Part shown: in pieces, positions 1-7,098 of the stretch
Position numbering within the stretch: the first letter of the stretch is position 1
How the letters are laid out: every line of letters begins with the position of its first letter
Source of the DNA: Bradyrhizobium sp. YR681
GTDB lineage: Bacteria; Pseudomonadota; Alphaproteobacteria; Rhizobiales; Xanthobacteraceae
NCBI RefSeq assembly: GCF_000282615.1
Contig: NZ_AKIY01000210.1
Span: 1-37,053, forward strand
Direction of reading: 5' to 3'
DNA: 37,053 bases
The notes under the pieces: generated by a model
The model's database searches: none
Told to the model about the DNA's origin: nothing
What the model saw: the letters and a program-made list of their open reading frames with translations, nothing else
Program-made: the position numbers and the translations under genes

Positions 1-1
1 C

Positions 2-94
2 TGGCTGCTGCTCGGCGAGCCGCCGACGATGTTGCAGGCGGCCGGACTCGTGACGGTGCTGTGCGGGTTTTATCTGGCACAGCGGCAGCGGTGA
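2..94 (+). CDS. C-terminal fragment of a DMT (EamA-type) transporter, cut by the window edge
   Basis: Only the last 30 codons are inside the window, reading in frame 2 to a TGA at 92-94. The fragment has the end of one loop with the motif GEPPT, followed by a hydrophobic stretch ending FYLAQR. That arrangement (a GEPP/GEP loop, then a last membrane helix and a short basic tail) is characteristic of drug/metabolite transporters with EamA repeats, and the complete EamA protein further on in this window has the equivalent motif HEPLGPGQ before its last helix. The substrate cannot be inferred. The gene ends 56 bases before the stop codon of the convergent PhnA-like gene. Confidence 0.55.
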   Translation, partial: WLLLGEPPTMLQAAGLVTVLCGFYLAQRQR

Positions 95-150
95 CGGGAC
101 GGCGCGAACGCGGCCGAGACAGCGCTGCCGCGCGGATGGCCGCGAGCAGG

Positions 151-501
151 CTATGCCTTCTTCACGAACTCCGACTTCAGGTTCATCGCGCCGATGCCGT
201 CGATCTTGCAGGCGATGTTGTGGCCGTCGGTGGCCTCCTGGAGGCGGATGTTGCGGACCTTGGTGCCGCCCTTGACGACCGAGGAGGAGCCCTTGACCTT
301 GAGGTCCTTCATCACGATGACGCTGTCGCCGTCGGCGAGCACATTGCCATGGGCGTCGCGCACGCCCGTCTCCTGCGACGCATCCGCTTCGGCGCCGGCC
401 GCAGCGCTCCATTCATGGCCGCATTCCGGGCAGATCCAGAGATCGCGGTCCTGATAGGCATGCTCCGATTGGCAGCTCGGGCATTTGGTGGCATCGGTCA
501 T
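151..501 (-). CDS. yjdM: PhnA/YjdM-family zinc-ribbon protein
   Basis: This 116-residue protein begins with a zinc ribbon: CPSC (C7, C10) and CPEC (C24, C27) frame an aromatic DLWIC stretch. The C-terminal half, from about residue 45, contains the PhnA-type beta domain with [31 protein letters not shown] and a terminal K-rich end. Length and domain order match the PhnA/YjdM family. Despite the historical name, members of this family are not established phosphonate hydrolases and their molecular role is unclear; a phosphorus-metabolism link is only by name. A longer open frame continues upstream to 831, but residues before 501 read through repeat-like non-coding sequence, so the ATG at 499-501 is the sensible start. 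The gene is monocistronic here. Confidence 0.9.
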   Translation of the reverse strand: MTDATKCPSCQSEHAYQDRDLWICPECGHEWSAAAGAEADASQETGVRDAHGNVLADGDSVIVMKDLKVKGSSSVVKGGTKVRNIRLQEATDGHNIACKIDGIGAMNLKSEFVKKA

Positions 502-692
502 GGCAGGTCTCGTCGCTCGGAACGTCTCGGGGCGCGTTGCGCGGCCGCACCGTAGGGGCGGCGCGAGGGAATGCAAGGAAAAGCTGGTGTTGCGCAAGGC
601 GGACGGATGCCGTTCAAGAAAATCTCGAAAACAACCCCATGCACAGTAGAAATCGCCAGCGTTTTCAATTGTTCGTAAAAACCGAAAATGAT

Positions 693-722
693 TTGACGCG
701 TCGGGCAAAACAGGGGTAGTAT
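693..722 (+). promoter_or_regulatory. Possible sigma70 promoter upstream of the FkbM gene
   Basis: TTGACG at 693-698 and TAGTAT at 717-722 are separated by 18 bases. If used, the transcript would cross the palindromic repeat and reach the FkbM start after roughly 220 nt. The hexamers are good, but the site sits beside a repeat element, so it may belong to the repeat and not to the gene. Confidence 0.3.
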
Positions 723-759
723 GAGAAGGTCGGCAGGTGCGACGGCCAGCGGTTTGTCG

Positions 760-840
760 CCCGGATGGTGCGCAGCGCAATCCCCGGCCGGCGTAGCCTG
801 AGGCAACATCCCGGATTGCGCTGCGCTTCATCCGGGCTAC
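760..840. repeat. REP-like palindrome, family A (CCCGGATG...GCGCAGCGCAAT type)
   Basis: The left arm at 760-787 and the right arm at 810-836 are near-perfect inverted copies built on CCCGGATG, GCGCAGCGCAAT and CCGGG, followed by CTACGCAC. A second member of this family lies at 9411-9485. The structure would fold into a long hairpin in either transcript. Confidence 0.8.
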
Positions 841-949
841 GCACTACGCACCACCTCGCGCATCCGGGCTGGAGCCGATGCCGGGACAAGCCTCGCGTAA
901 GCGCGCGCTGCGATGGTGGCCTCCACTTTGGGGTAGAGGAGATTCTGCA

Positions 950-1795
950 ATGCCGATCGCGGGGCAAAAGCTGGCCTTTGTCATGGCCTCGTCCAACCAC
1001 GGGACGATGATCGTCAATCGCTTCGACTATCGGATGACCGGTCCCGATGACGGCTACGGCGTGGGATTTCAGATCCTGGAGACGGCCGCTTTCGACCCGG
1101 TCGAGGTCAATGTCGCGCTCGAATTGTTGGCGTTGCGACGCAAGTACCACGGCGACGGCGTGATCGCCATCGACTGCGGCGCCAATATCGGCGTGCACAC
1201 GATCGAATGGGCCTCGGCGATGACGGGCTGGGGCTCGGTGATCTCGATCGAGGCGCAGGAGCGGATCTACTATGCGCTGGCGGGCAACATCGCCATCAAC
1301 AACTGCTTCAACGCGCTGGCGGTGAATGCGGCCGTGTCCTCCGAGTCCGGCACGATGCAGATCCCGAACCCGAACTATTTTGCGCCGTCCAGCTTCGGCA
1401 GCCTGGAGCTGCGGCAGCGCCCGGGCAACGAATTCATCGGTCAGCCGATCAGCTATACCGACAACACCGTCGTCGTCCGGAAGCTGACGCTGGACGAACT
1501 CGACTGTCCGCGCGTCGATTTCATCAAGATCGACATCGAGGGCATGGAGATGGAGGCCCTCGCGGGCGCCCGCGAGACGATCCACAAGCATCGCCCGATC
1601 CTGCTGATCGAAAAGATCAAGACGGATGGCCGGCAGCTCGAGCAGTGGCTGCGGGAGCACGGCTATCACGCCATGGCGCTCGGCATCAACGTTCTCGCCG
1701 TGCATCAGAGCGACCGGAGCTGGCGGGATATCGACCCGCCGCGCAGCGCCGGCCCGCAGCATGAATCGCGCGGCCTCGCGACGATGAATGCCTAG
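950..1795 (+). CDS. FkbM-family SAM-dependent methyltransferase
   Basis: The 281-residue product has the class I methyltransferase signature: motif I reads AIDCGANIGVHTIEWA at about residues 70-85, an acidic end of strand beta2 follows in SIEAQE, and the FkbM-type post-motif is VDFIKIDIEGMEMEALAGA near residue 190. FkbM proteins O-methylate sugars or polyketide and glycan moieties; the acceptor here is unknown. The ATG at 950 is preceded by AGAGGAG about nine bases upstream; the same frame stays open back to an ATG at 878, but that portion has no Shine-Dalgarno and reads as non-coding. The neighbours are unrelated and the gene appears to be transcribed alone, downstream of a palindromic repeat. 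Confidence 0.88.
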   Translation: MPIAGQKLAFVMASSNHGTMIVNRFDYRMTGPDDGYGVGFQILETAAFDPVEVNVALELLALRRKYHGDGVIAIDCGANIGVHTIEWASAMTGWGSVISIEAQERIYYALAGNIAINNCFNALAVNAAVSSESGTMQIPNPNYFAPSSFGSLELRQRPGNEFIGQPISYTDNTVVVRKLTLDELDCPRVDFIKIDIEGMEMEALAGARETIHKHRPILLIEKIKTDGRQLEQWLREHGYHAMALGINVLAVHQSDRSWRDIDPPRSAGPQHESRGLATMNA

Positions 1796-2096
1796 ACCGG
1801 CTGCGCACTCGCCGTCACTTCGCCGGCGCGCGCGACGACATCGGCCACATTGCGATCCAGATATACCCGACCATGCGGCGGGGCGCGTGCACGTGGTGTG
1901 CACCCACCAGGCGCCTCGCAGGCCCGCTGCGAACGCGTGGGCGCAGGCGCTTGCTTTTCCTTGGCATGGGACTTGTGGGACCGGCTAGGATGGGGTGAGC
2001 CGTTGCGAGATCCATCAGCCCGGACGTTGATAGGCATCGGTTCGGCGCCGGGCAGGACTCCGCAGCCCGCTCCGCATGATCAGGCCGTGAGGCGAG
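1796..2096. other. Intergenic region containing one arm of a family C repeat
   Basis: No gene is convincing here. Positions 1990-2017 match one arm of the repeat seen at 8590-8695 and 10230-10348. A minus-strand open frame ending near 1800 gives a protein-like tail (VYLDRNVADVVARAGEV), but it has no plausible start and is interrupted by low-complexity sequence. It may be a gene remnant. Confidence 0.4.
1989..2020. repeat. Solitary arm of a family C intergenic repeat
   Basis: GATGGGGTGAGCCGTTGCGAGATCCATCA at this site closely matches the arm at 10233-10261 and the reverse complement of the arm at 8652-8680. The partner arm is missing, so this looks like a decayed copy. Confidence 0.55.
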
Positions 2097-2786
2097 ATGC
2101 CAACAAAGCCGTCAAGAAAGCTGAAGACCTATCAGACCTCGCTCGGCTTCTATGACCAGGCGATCGCCGCACCCTCGATGAAGGCGGCGCTGGACGCGTG
2201 GGGCGCCAAGTCCAACCTGTTCCATCAGGGCATCGCCAGGGAGACCGATGACCCCGACATCGTCGCGGCGACCCTGGCGGCCCCCGGAATCGTGCTCCGG
2301 CGGCCGGTCGGGTCGGACGGCGCATTCACCGAGCATTCCGAACTGCCGAGCGATCTCGCCGGGGACGACGGCAAGGTGAAATCCAGGTCGAGGCCGAAGA
2401 AGGGTTCAGCCAAGAGTTTGGCCAAGAGTTCGGGCAAGGGTTCAGGCAAGAGTTCGGCCAAGCGTCCAGCCAAGCATGCGGCGAAGTCCGGGAGCGACGA
2501 TCGACAAGCGCGCGCAGCCGCCGCGGCCTTTGCCAAGGAAGAGCAGCGACGCGACACCGCGCGCCGCAAGGAAGAGGCTGCCCGCGCCAAGGAGCGCGCG
2601 CGCCGGGAGAAAGCCGTCGCAGCCGCCGAGGCGGCACTGGAGCAGGCGAGGCAGGACCACGCGGCGCGGTCGGACGAGATCGAAGCCGAGCGGGCCGCGC
2701 TGGACGAACGTGCCGGGGCCGAGGAGGGACGGTGGGACAAGCAGCGGATCAAGCTGGAAGCGGCGGTGCGTCGGGCGCGGGAGTAG
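2097..2786 (+). CDS. TolA-like Lys/Ala-rich coiled-coil protein of unknown function
   Basis: The 229-residue protein has three parts. Residues 1 to about 90 form a folded-looking segment (KTYQTSLGFYDQAIAAPSMKAALDAWG, then VAATLAAPGIVLRRPVG). Residues 96-130 are a Lys/Ser/Ala repeat encoded by imperfect 12- to 15-base tandem repeats (about 2395-2480), and residues 135-229 are a highly charged Ala/Arg/Glu helix with coiled-coil character. Proteins of this kind are often auto-annotated as TolA-like or cell-envelope biogenesis proteins because of composition alone. There is no signal peptide or membrane segment, so an envelope role is not supported. The start ATG has a GAGGCGAG box nearby. Function is unknown; the N-terminal part may bind nucleic acid or protein, but that is speculation. 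Confidence 0.72.
   Translation: MPTKPSRKLKTYQTSLGFYDQAIAAPSMKAALDAWGAKSNLFHQGIARETDDPDIVAATLAAPGIVLRRPVGSDGAFTEHSELPSDLAGDDGKVKSRSRPKKGSAKSLAKSSGKGSGKSSAKRPAKHAAKSGSDDRQARAAAAAFAKEEQRRDTARRKEEAARAKERARREKAVAAAEAALEQARQDHAARSDEIEAERAALDERAGAEEGRWDKQRIKLEAAVRRARE
2395..2480 (+). repeat. Imperfect tandem repeats encoding the Lys/Ser/Ala-rich linker
   Basis: Units of the form CAAGAGTTCGGC/CAAGGGTTCAGG recur in phase with the reading frame and encode repeated KSS/KGS/KRP steps. Such arrays tend to vary in length between strains. Confidence 0.55.
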
Positions 2787-2818
2787 GGTGGCCACAGCAG
2801 GCGCTCCGCGCCGTCGGC

Positions 2819-3865
2819 TCACCAATCCGGATCGCCGTAGGGATCGACCATATAGGGCGGCGGCATCCAGGGCCCGCGCGGCGGCGGCCTGGGCCGCCTT
2901 GGTGAGGCCGTCTGCACGTGCGGCCGCACCGGCGCAGCCGCATCGTTGCCCGTCGCGCTCCGCACGACGGGTCTGGCGGAGGCGGACGTGGATGACGTCG
3001 TCAGTTGGGACTGCAGCGCCTGGACCTGCGCGGCGAGGCGCGCATTGTCCGCCGCATCCTTCTCCTGCGCGGCCTTGAGCTGTTGAATGGTGTCGGCCTG
3101 CTCGCGCAGCGTCTGCTCGTTGCGGCTCTTCAGTTGCTCGAGCTTTGCGTTGATGCTCGCAAGCTCGCCGGTGATGGTCTTGAGCGATTGCGCGAGATCG
3201 GAAGATGACGGCTCAGCTGTGGCGGCAGGCTTTGGGGCGCTTTCCGTTTCCTTGGCTACCGGCGGCGCGGGCATTGAACTTGGCCCGTCCGCAGCAGCCA
3301 GGAGCACGGCCGGTGGCTGCGTCGGGCTTTCCGCCGCGGACGCTGGCGGGGGCTCGCTCGCCGCCGGCGGCGCCCATCGCGCCATGATCGACCTGGTCAT
3401 CACCTTTGCTTCATCGCGATATTGCGAGGCGAAGGCGGCACCGAGAATGCCGATCGCCAGCACGAGGCCAACCAGGGCACGCATCATGGTCCGATCTCCC
3501 CTCAGGCCTTGATCGCGAACCCTGCTGTCCGGTGGCGGTGCCTTGTCCCTGGGAGTCTTGTCTTCCGGAGTTTCGGCTGCCTTCGCTCCGGCGCTTGCCT
3601 GCGCGGGCCGCGGAGCTTCGTTGCCGCGTTCCATTCCGGAAACCAGCCGATCCAGCCGCGCGAGGTCTTCCTCTGCGCTCTTGATCCGGTCATAGGCCCG
3701 CGCCAGCCCGCCATCGGCGCGCGCCTCGTCCGGCTTGACGGCATCAGGTTTGGCGGCATCAGGTTTGGGGTCGTCTGGCACGAATGCGCGCTCCATCCAG
3801 TCGGGCGTCAATGGGAGTGCGGCAGTCCGATCGTCGGAAGGATAGGCCTCGCCGTCGGCCAACAC
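2819..3865 (-). CDS. Hypothetical single-pass membrane protein with periplasmic coiled coil
   Basis: The 348-residue product is recognised only by architecture. It has a charged, Pro-rich N-terminal region with KPDAAKPDAVKPDE repeats (residues 33-50) and one clear membrane segment, MMRALVGLVLAIGILGAAFA, at about 127-147. An Ala/Pro-rich linker follows, then a coiled coil at about 222-290 (LKTITGELASINAKLEQL and following heptads) and a Pro/Arg-rich tail ending in DPYGDPDW. I would expect an inner-membrane protein with its C-terminus in the periplasm, but the catalytic or binding role is unknown. The start is uncertain: the frame opens with GTG at 3863-3865 followed directly by TTG, and no good ribosome binding site is visible; the internal ATG at residue 24 is an alternative. 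It is convergent with the TolA-like gene. Confidence 0.7.
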   Translation of the reverse strand: MLADGEAYPSDDRTAALPLTPDWMERAFVPDDPKPDAAKPDAVKPDEARADGGLARAYDRIKSAEEDLARLDRLVSGMERGNEAPRPAQASAGAKAAETPEDKTPRDKAPPPDSRVRDQGLRGDRTMMRALVGLVLAIGILGAAFASQYRDEAKVMTRSIMARWAPPAASEPPPASAAESPTQPPAVLLAAADGPSSMPAPPVAKETESAPKPAATAEPSSSDLAQSLKTITGELASINAKLEQLKSRNEQTLREQADTIQQLKAAQEKDAADNARLAAQVQALQSQLTTSSTSASARPVVRSATGNDAAAPVRPHVQTASPRRPRPPPRGPWMPPPYMVDPYGDPDW

Positions 3866-3888
3866 AACGCGCGTGCGAAGGAGAAATT

Positions 3889-4074
3889 ATGGCCGGCTCG
3901 GGGGCGGGGCGGATCGAGGCACGACACCGAATTGTCGTTCGTGGACGGGATGAGCGACGTGTCCGCCGGAGCTCGCACGGCGAAGGCGGAAGCGCTTTCC
4001 GGAGCCGTGCCGGCGGCAGGATCGCGGTTCCGTCCCTATATGAGCCGAAGTCCATTTGGGAATGCCATGTCTGA
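3889..4074 (+). CDS. Possible small ORF overlapping the start of the ferredoxin gene
   Basis: An ATG at 3889 follows an excellent AAGGAG (3878-3883) with a five-base spacer. It opens a 61-codon frame, rich in Arg and Gly, that terminates at 4074, eight bases into the downstream ferredoxin gene. I recognise no domain. The strong ribosome binding site and the overlap suggest a leader or translationally coupled peptide, but the composition could equally be a chance frame in high-G+C sequence. No other gene explains the good ribosome binding site. Confidence 0.3.
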   Translation: MAGSGAGRIEARHRIVVRGRDERRVRRSSHGEGGSAFRSRAGGRIAVPSLYEPKSIWECHV

Positions 4075-4393
4075 CAAGTCCGTGAAATCCGCAAAGCCTG
4101 TGATCGTCCGCCCGCGCCGCGCGGCGCCGGTGCTGGTGTGCCGCAAGTGCCTCAAGCGCAGCGACGAGGGCGCCGATGTCAGGCGTGCGCTGAAGTCGCT
4201 GATGAAGGCGAGCAGGCCCGAGGGCAGCAAGGCGGCAAAGCTCGTCATGACCGGCTGCTTCGGGCTCTGCCCGAAACAGTCGATCGTCGTCGCGAGCGGC
4301 GCCAGCCTGCAGCGGCAGGAATATGTGCTGGTTGCCGACCGCGATCAGGTGCCGCGCGCGCTTGCGCTTTTGAATGGCGAGGACGCGGAGTGA
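4067..4393 (+). CDS. Thioredoxin-like [2Fe-2S] ferredoxin
   Basis: The 108-residue protein has the cysteine pattern of small thioredoxin-fold (Shethna-type) [2Fe-2S] proteins: C25 and C28 in VCRKCLKR and C64 and C68 in MTGCFGLCPK. Between them lies a helix with conserved basic residues, and the C-terminal half has IVVASG and a hydrophobic segment ending in LALLNGEDAE. These proteins transfer single electrons, but the partner is not indicated by the neighbourhood. The same frame is open far upstream (to 3422) because it lies antisense to the preceding gene; ATG 4067 is chosen because the recognisable protein starts there. A small open frame with a strong ribosome binding site overlaps this start. 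Confidence 0.82.
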   Translation: MSDKSVKSAKPVIVRPRRAAPVLVCRKCLKRSDEGADVRRALKSLMKASRPEGSKAAKLVMTGCFGLCPKQSIVVASGASLQRQEYVLVADRDQVPRALALLNGEDAE

Positions 4394-4423
4394 ACTTGCT
4401 TGCAGATGTCGCCGCTTCGGGCA

Positions 4424-4642
4424 TCACCTTGTCTTGACGTGCACACGCTTTGGCGGTCCGGGTTTCGGGGCCAGCAGCTTGAGGGTGATGCCGTGCTGCC
4501 AGGCGCGGGCCCTGACAGCCTTTTCACTGCGCGAAAGAGTGGCCGCGATCTCGTCGGCGCGCATGCCTGATTCCGCCAGGGTCTTCAGCCGGTGGTGCTC
4601 CTCGGCCGTCCAGCGCTTCACCAACGGCCAGGTCGACTGCAT
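4424..4642 (-). CDS. Small SANT/Myb-like helix-turn-helix protein
   Basis: The 72-residue product matches a single Myb/SANT-like or GcrA-like DNA-binding unit. It reads W..EEHHRLKTLAESGMRADEIAATLSRSEKAVRARAW, i.e. a tryptophan, a helix, a turn with GM, and a recognition helix with AVRARA, followed by a basic Pro/Lys tail (KPGPPKR). Rhizobial genomes carry many such short proteins, presumably local transcription regulators, but targets are unknown. The ATG at 4640-4642 is preceded on the minus strand by GGGAG. The gene is convergent with the ferredoxin gene, from which it is separated by 30 bases. Confidence 0.72.
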   Translation of the reverse strand: MQSTWPLVKRWTAEEHHRLKTLAESGMRADEIAATLSRSEKAVRARAWQHGITLKLLAPKPGPPKRVHVKTR

Positions 4643-4729
4643 CAGCCCAATTCTCCCGCGACTTGCTTCAGGGCTCGCATAGCGGGGCGGGCTGGCCGCG
4701 TATGTGCACTTGTGAACAGGAAGGGCGCC

Positions 4730-4747
4730 CCAGGAGACTTCTCCTGG
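4730..4747. terminator. Perfect 8-bp stem, possible terminator
   Basis: CCAGGAGA and TCTCCTGG face each other across two bases just downstream of the minus-strand secreted protein gene. There is no T-run, so a factor-independent terminator is doubtful. Confidence 0.3.
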
Positions 4748-4763
4748 ACGCGCATCGCTGAGC

Positions 4764-4979
4764 CTATTTCTGCACCACGCTTTGCGTGCCGGTCTTGGCC
4801 GGTGCGGGTTCCCACGGAGCCGGCAGGATCACGCGAATGGGCCGGGCCTCGCCGGCGTGGTCGCTCACGCTTGAAGCGACCCGTGCGGGCTGCTCGTGTC
4901 CGCCTTCGGCCGCGGCCACTGCGATGGAGGCCAGGATGAAACTCGCCGCAATCGCCACAACCCGTAAATCAAAAATCAT
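4764..4979 (-). CDS. Small secreted hypothetical protein
   Basis: The ATG at 4977-4979 has a strong ribosome binding site (CGGAGGA, eight bases away) and opens a 71-residue protein. Residues 1 to about 21 form a Sec signal peptide, with a hydrophobic core VVAIAASFILASIAVAAAEG and a probable cleavage after AAA. The mature part of about 48 residues is hydrophilic and Pro/Ala-rich with no domain I know. The frame is open 14 codons further upstream, but those codons are Arg-rich and lie outside the ribosome binding site. It is probably periplasmic. Confidence 0.65.
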   Translation of the reverse strand: MIFDLRVVAIAASFILASIAVAAAEGGHEQPARVASSVSDHAGEARPIRVILPAPWEPAPAKTGTQSVVQK

Positions 4980-5096
4980 TGTCGCCGTCCTCCGTTGCCT
5001 CAGAGAACGGCGGAGCGGCAAGAAAGTTCAGGGGAAACGATGGAGGTGATGCCCGGATGACGGTGATGGTGCACTCAAACCAACGCCGTCCAACGT

Positions 5097-5119
5097 CGCG
5101 CCTCACGATTTGAGGCGCG
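5097..5119. promoter_or_regulatory. Perfect 9-bp stem-loop upstream of the PNPOx-like gene
   Basis: CGCGCCTCA at 5097-5105 and TGAGGCGCG at 5111-5119 pair perfectly around the loop CGATT. It lies about 45 bases before the start codon of the next gene. It could be an operator or a leader hairpin; no T-run follows. Confidence 0.4.
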
Positions 5120-5165
5120 TCAACATCCTCGTGCGCGAGGCCGGCTATCCTGACCAGGGGCCGAC

Positions 5166-5633
5166 ATGCAGAGGCGTGCGATGGACAATGCAATCAGACA
5201 AAAGATCCAGACCTTGCTGGACCGGCACCGGACCATGCGGATTGCGACCTTGCGGGCCGACGGCTGGCCGCAGGTGACGACCGTCGGCTATGCCAACGAA
5301 GGTCTCACCATCTATTTCCTGTGCGGCCTCGACAGCCAGAAGGCGCAGAACCTGTCCCGGGACGATCGGGTCTCGCTCGCCATCGATGACGACCCGGCAG
5401 AGGTGATGGAGATCACCGGCCTCTCCATGGCGGCGCGGGCGCGAACCCTGACCGATCCGGCCGAAATCGAGAAGGCGATCGGCCTCCTGATGTCGCGCTA
5501 TCCGGAGCAAAAGGCCGCCGGCCTGCCGATGCCCAACCCGTCCGAGGTTCGCCTGATCGGTCTGACGCCGACCGTGATCTCGCTGCTCGGCTATTCCAAG
5601 GGATTCGGCCACACCGACCTGGTGGAGTGTTGA
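5166..5633 (+). CDS. Pyridoxamine 5'-phosphate oxidase-like (split beta-barrel) protein
   Basis: The 155-residue protein shows the split-barrel flavin-binding fold: MRIATLRADGWPQVTTVGYANEGLTIYFLC near the N-terminus, then SQKAQNLSRDDRVSLAIDDD and an AEVMEITGLSMAARARTL strand. This is the usual pattern of the PNPOx-like/F420- or FMN-binding family. Such proteins bind FMN, F420 or heme, and the sequence does not decide between them; it is too short and lacks the C-terminal PNPOx domain, so it is unlikely to be the pyridoxine-pathway enzyme PdxH. Two starts are possible: ATG 5166 (after CAGGGG) or ATG 5181 (after AGAGG), the latter giving the more usual MDNAIRQKI start. A stem-loop lies just upstream. 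Confidence 0.8.
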   Translation: MQRRAMDNAIRQKIQTLLDRHRTMRIATLRADGWPQVTTVGYANEGLTIYFLCGLDSQKAQNLSRDDRVSLAIDDDPAEVMEITGLSMAARARTLTDPAEIEKAIGLLMSRYPEQKAAGLPMPNPSEVRLIGLTPTVISLLGYSKGFGHTDLVEC

Positions 5634-6074
5634 TGCAGCGGGCTCACTGGGTGGGATGATCGCGCCGCCGGCCAGGGATCAACCGGTGCGACGCCGAACT
5701 TGGTGCTGACGGTCAGGCGGGCGGTATCGACGACGAAGCGCCGGCTCTGCGTGATCGTCGTCGTGCGGACGTTTCCGATCCGGTCGACCGCGTTGACCGA
5801 CGGGCGCCCGCGCTCCAGCCCACGCGCGTCTCGGACGGTCCCGGCGAAGCTCGCGCTGCCGCAATTGCCGCTGCCGGGGCGTGGCTAAAAAAACGTCGCG
5901 GCGCTCAAATTCCCTTCAGATGTGTCCGCTTTCCCCAGGGATTTCAGGACCTGGCTGCCTAGAAGACAGCATTGAATTTTTATCTGAATACAGGAATAGT
6001 TGGGGGATGGATCAGGTGCGTGCGGCGATGGCGATTGCGATTGCGATAGATTGGCTGAGCGCGGAGGCGACGCC
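5634..6074. other. Intergenic region; possible gene remnant and a promoter
   Basis: No complete gene is visible. On the minus strand a stop-free frame between about 5886 and 5590 reads SASFAGTVRDARGLERG and RRFVVDTARLTVSTKFG, which is protein-like but has no start codon. It may be a decayed gene. A sigma70-like promoter for the downstream operon is at 5972-6000, and a GCGATT triplication sits at about 6027-6046. Confidence 0.4.
5972..6000 (+). promoter_or_regulatory. Possible promoter of the cyclodeaminase/solute-binding protein operon
   Basis: TTGAAT (5972-5977) and AATAGT (5995-6000) are 17 bases apart in a locally A+T-rich segment. Transcription would start near 6007, giving a leader of about 68 nt before the ATG at 6075. 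Confidence 0.35.
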
Positions 6075-7052
6075 ATGACGCTGAATGTCGCGGATGATGA
6101 GCTGCTGTATCTGTCGCAGGCGGATGTGGTCGCATGCGATGCGCAGGTCGGCGAGCTGGAGGCCGCGCTCCGGCATGCCTTCCTTCGCCGCGCGGAAGGC
6201 GGGGTCTGGTCGCATCCCAAGGTCACGATCAGCGCGGGCGGGGCCAACATCTTCCGCGGCAAAGGCGCGGTGATGGATCGCCCGGGCTATGCGGCGTTCA
6301 AATGGTTCGGCTATTTCCCCGGCAACAGCAATGGGGTGCCTGATTTCATGCCGCTGATCGTTCTCAACGAGATCGAGACCGGACGGCCGGTGGCCATCAT
6401 GGACGGTGTCTGGATTTCGGCGATCCGCACGGCGCTCATCTCGCTTGTCGCGGCCCGCTTCATGGCGCGCGCCGACGCGGGCACGATCGGTTTTCTGGCG
6501 TGTGGTGCCCAGGCGCGAAGCCATCTCGATGTGTTCGCCGCGGCGTTTCCGTTGACCCATGTCGTCGCGTTCAGCCGCCGCCTCGAGACGGCGGAGGCCT
6601 TCGCCGCCAAAGCCCGCGAGAAAGGCCTGCAGGCGCGCGCCGTGTCCGATCCGCGCGCGGCGATTGCGGGGTGTGACATCGTCATCAGCTCCGTTCCGCA
6701 TGGTTCGCCGACCAATCGACAACTCGATGCCAACTGGGTCGAGCCGGGCACCTTCGTCTCGTCGGTGGATCTCGGCTTCGGCTGGAAACGCGACAGTCTT
6801 GCCGCCTTCGATCGCACCATGACCGACGACCGCGAGCAGAGCACCGCCGGTCCGAACGGAGTCCTGAATTACGACGGACCGTTCGCCGGCGATATCGCCG
6901 ATCTCGTGTCCGGTCGCATCGCCGGGCGCACCCATCGCGACGAGCGCAACGCATTGATCTTTTCGGGCGCGGGCCTCGCGGATCTCGCCGCTGCGGCTTT
7001 CATCTATGAAGCGGCATGCGCCAAGGGCATCGGCACGAGATTGCCGCGTTGA
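6075..7052 (+). CDS. Ornithine cyclodeaminase / mu-crystallin family protein
   Basis: The 325-residue product matches the ornithine cyclodeaminase/mu-crystallin family in length and layout. The N-terminal part contains LSQADVVACDAQVGELEAALRHAF and the substrate-side KWFGYFPGN, and IMDGVWISAIRTALISLVAARFMA precedes the Rossmann domain. In that domain the dinucleotide loop reads GTIGFLACGAQARSHLDVFAA and is followed by HVVAFSRR. The usual GxGxQA loop is here ACGAQA, so the first glycine is replaced by alanine. Family members make proline from ornithine or reduce cyclic imines such as pyrroline-2-carboxylate; the substrate cannot be chosen from sequence alone. GGAGG precedes ATG 6075. It is followed after 46 bases by a solute-binding protein gene, suggesting joint uptake and catabolism. 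Confidence 0.85.
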   Translation: MTLNVADDELLYLSQADVVACDAQVGELEAALRHAFLRRAEGGVWSHPKVTISAGGANIFRGKGAVMDRPGYAAFKWFGYFPGNSNGVPDFMPLIVLNEIETGRPVAIMDGVWISAIRTALISLVAARFMARADAGTIGFLACGAQARSHLDVFAAAFPLTHVVAFSRRLETAEAFAAKAREKGLQARAVSDPRAAIAGCDIVISSVPHGSPTNRQLDANWVEPGTFVSSVDLGFGWKRDSLAAFDRTMTDDREQSTAGPNGVLNYDGPFAGDIADLVSGRIAGRTHRDERNALIFSGAGLADLAAAAFIYEAACAKGIGTRLPR

Positions 7053-7098
7053 ACGGATATCGACGCGCCTCGCACGCGTCACGGAATGGAGCTTAGGG

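Larger units (their letters stand above)
502..949. other. Intergenic region with promoter-like site and a palindromic repeat
   Basis: Between the PhnA-like gene and the FkbM gene there is no convincing gene. The right half is occupied by a long imperfect palindrome (annotated separately at 760-840). A sigma70-like site lies at 693-722. Short open frames run through the repeat on both strands but have no ribosome binding site and are not protein-like. Confidence 0.6.

Noticed and set aside
665..1903. A 412-codon minus-strand frame opposite the FkbM gene
   Set aside because: It is an antisense shadow of a motif-bearing gene and runs into a palindromic repeat.
3422..4066. Long N-terminal extension of the ferredoxin
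   Set aside because: The open frame upstream of 4067 lies antisense to the membrane-protein gene and is not protein-like.
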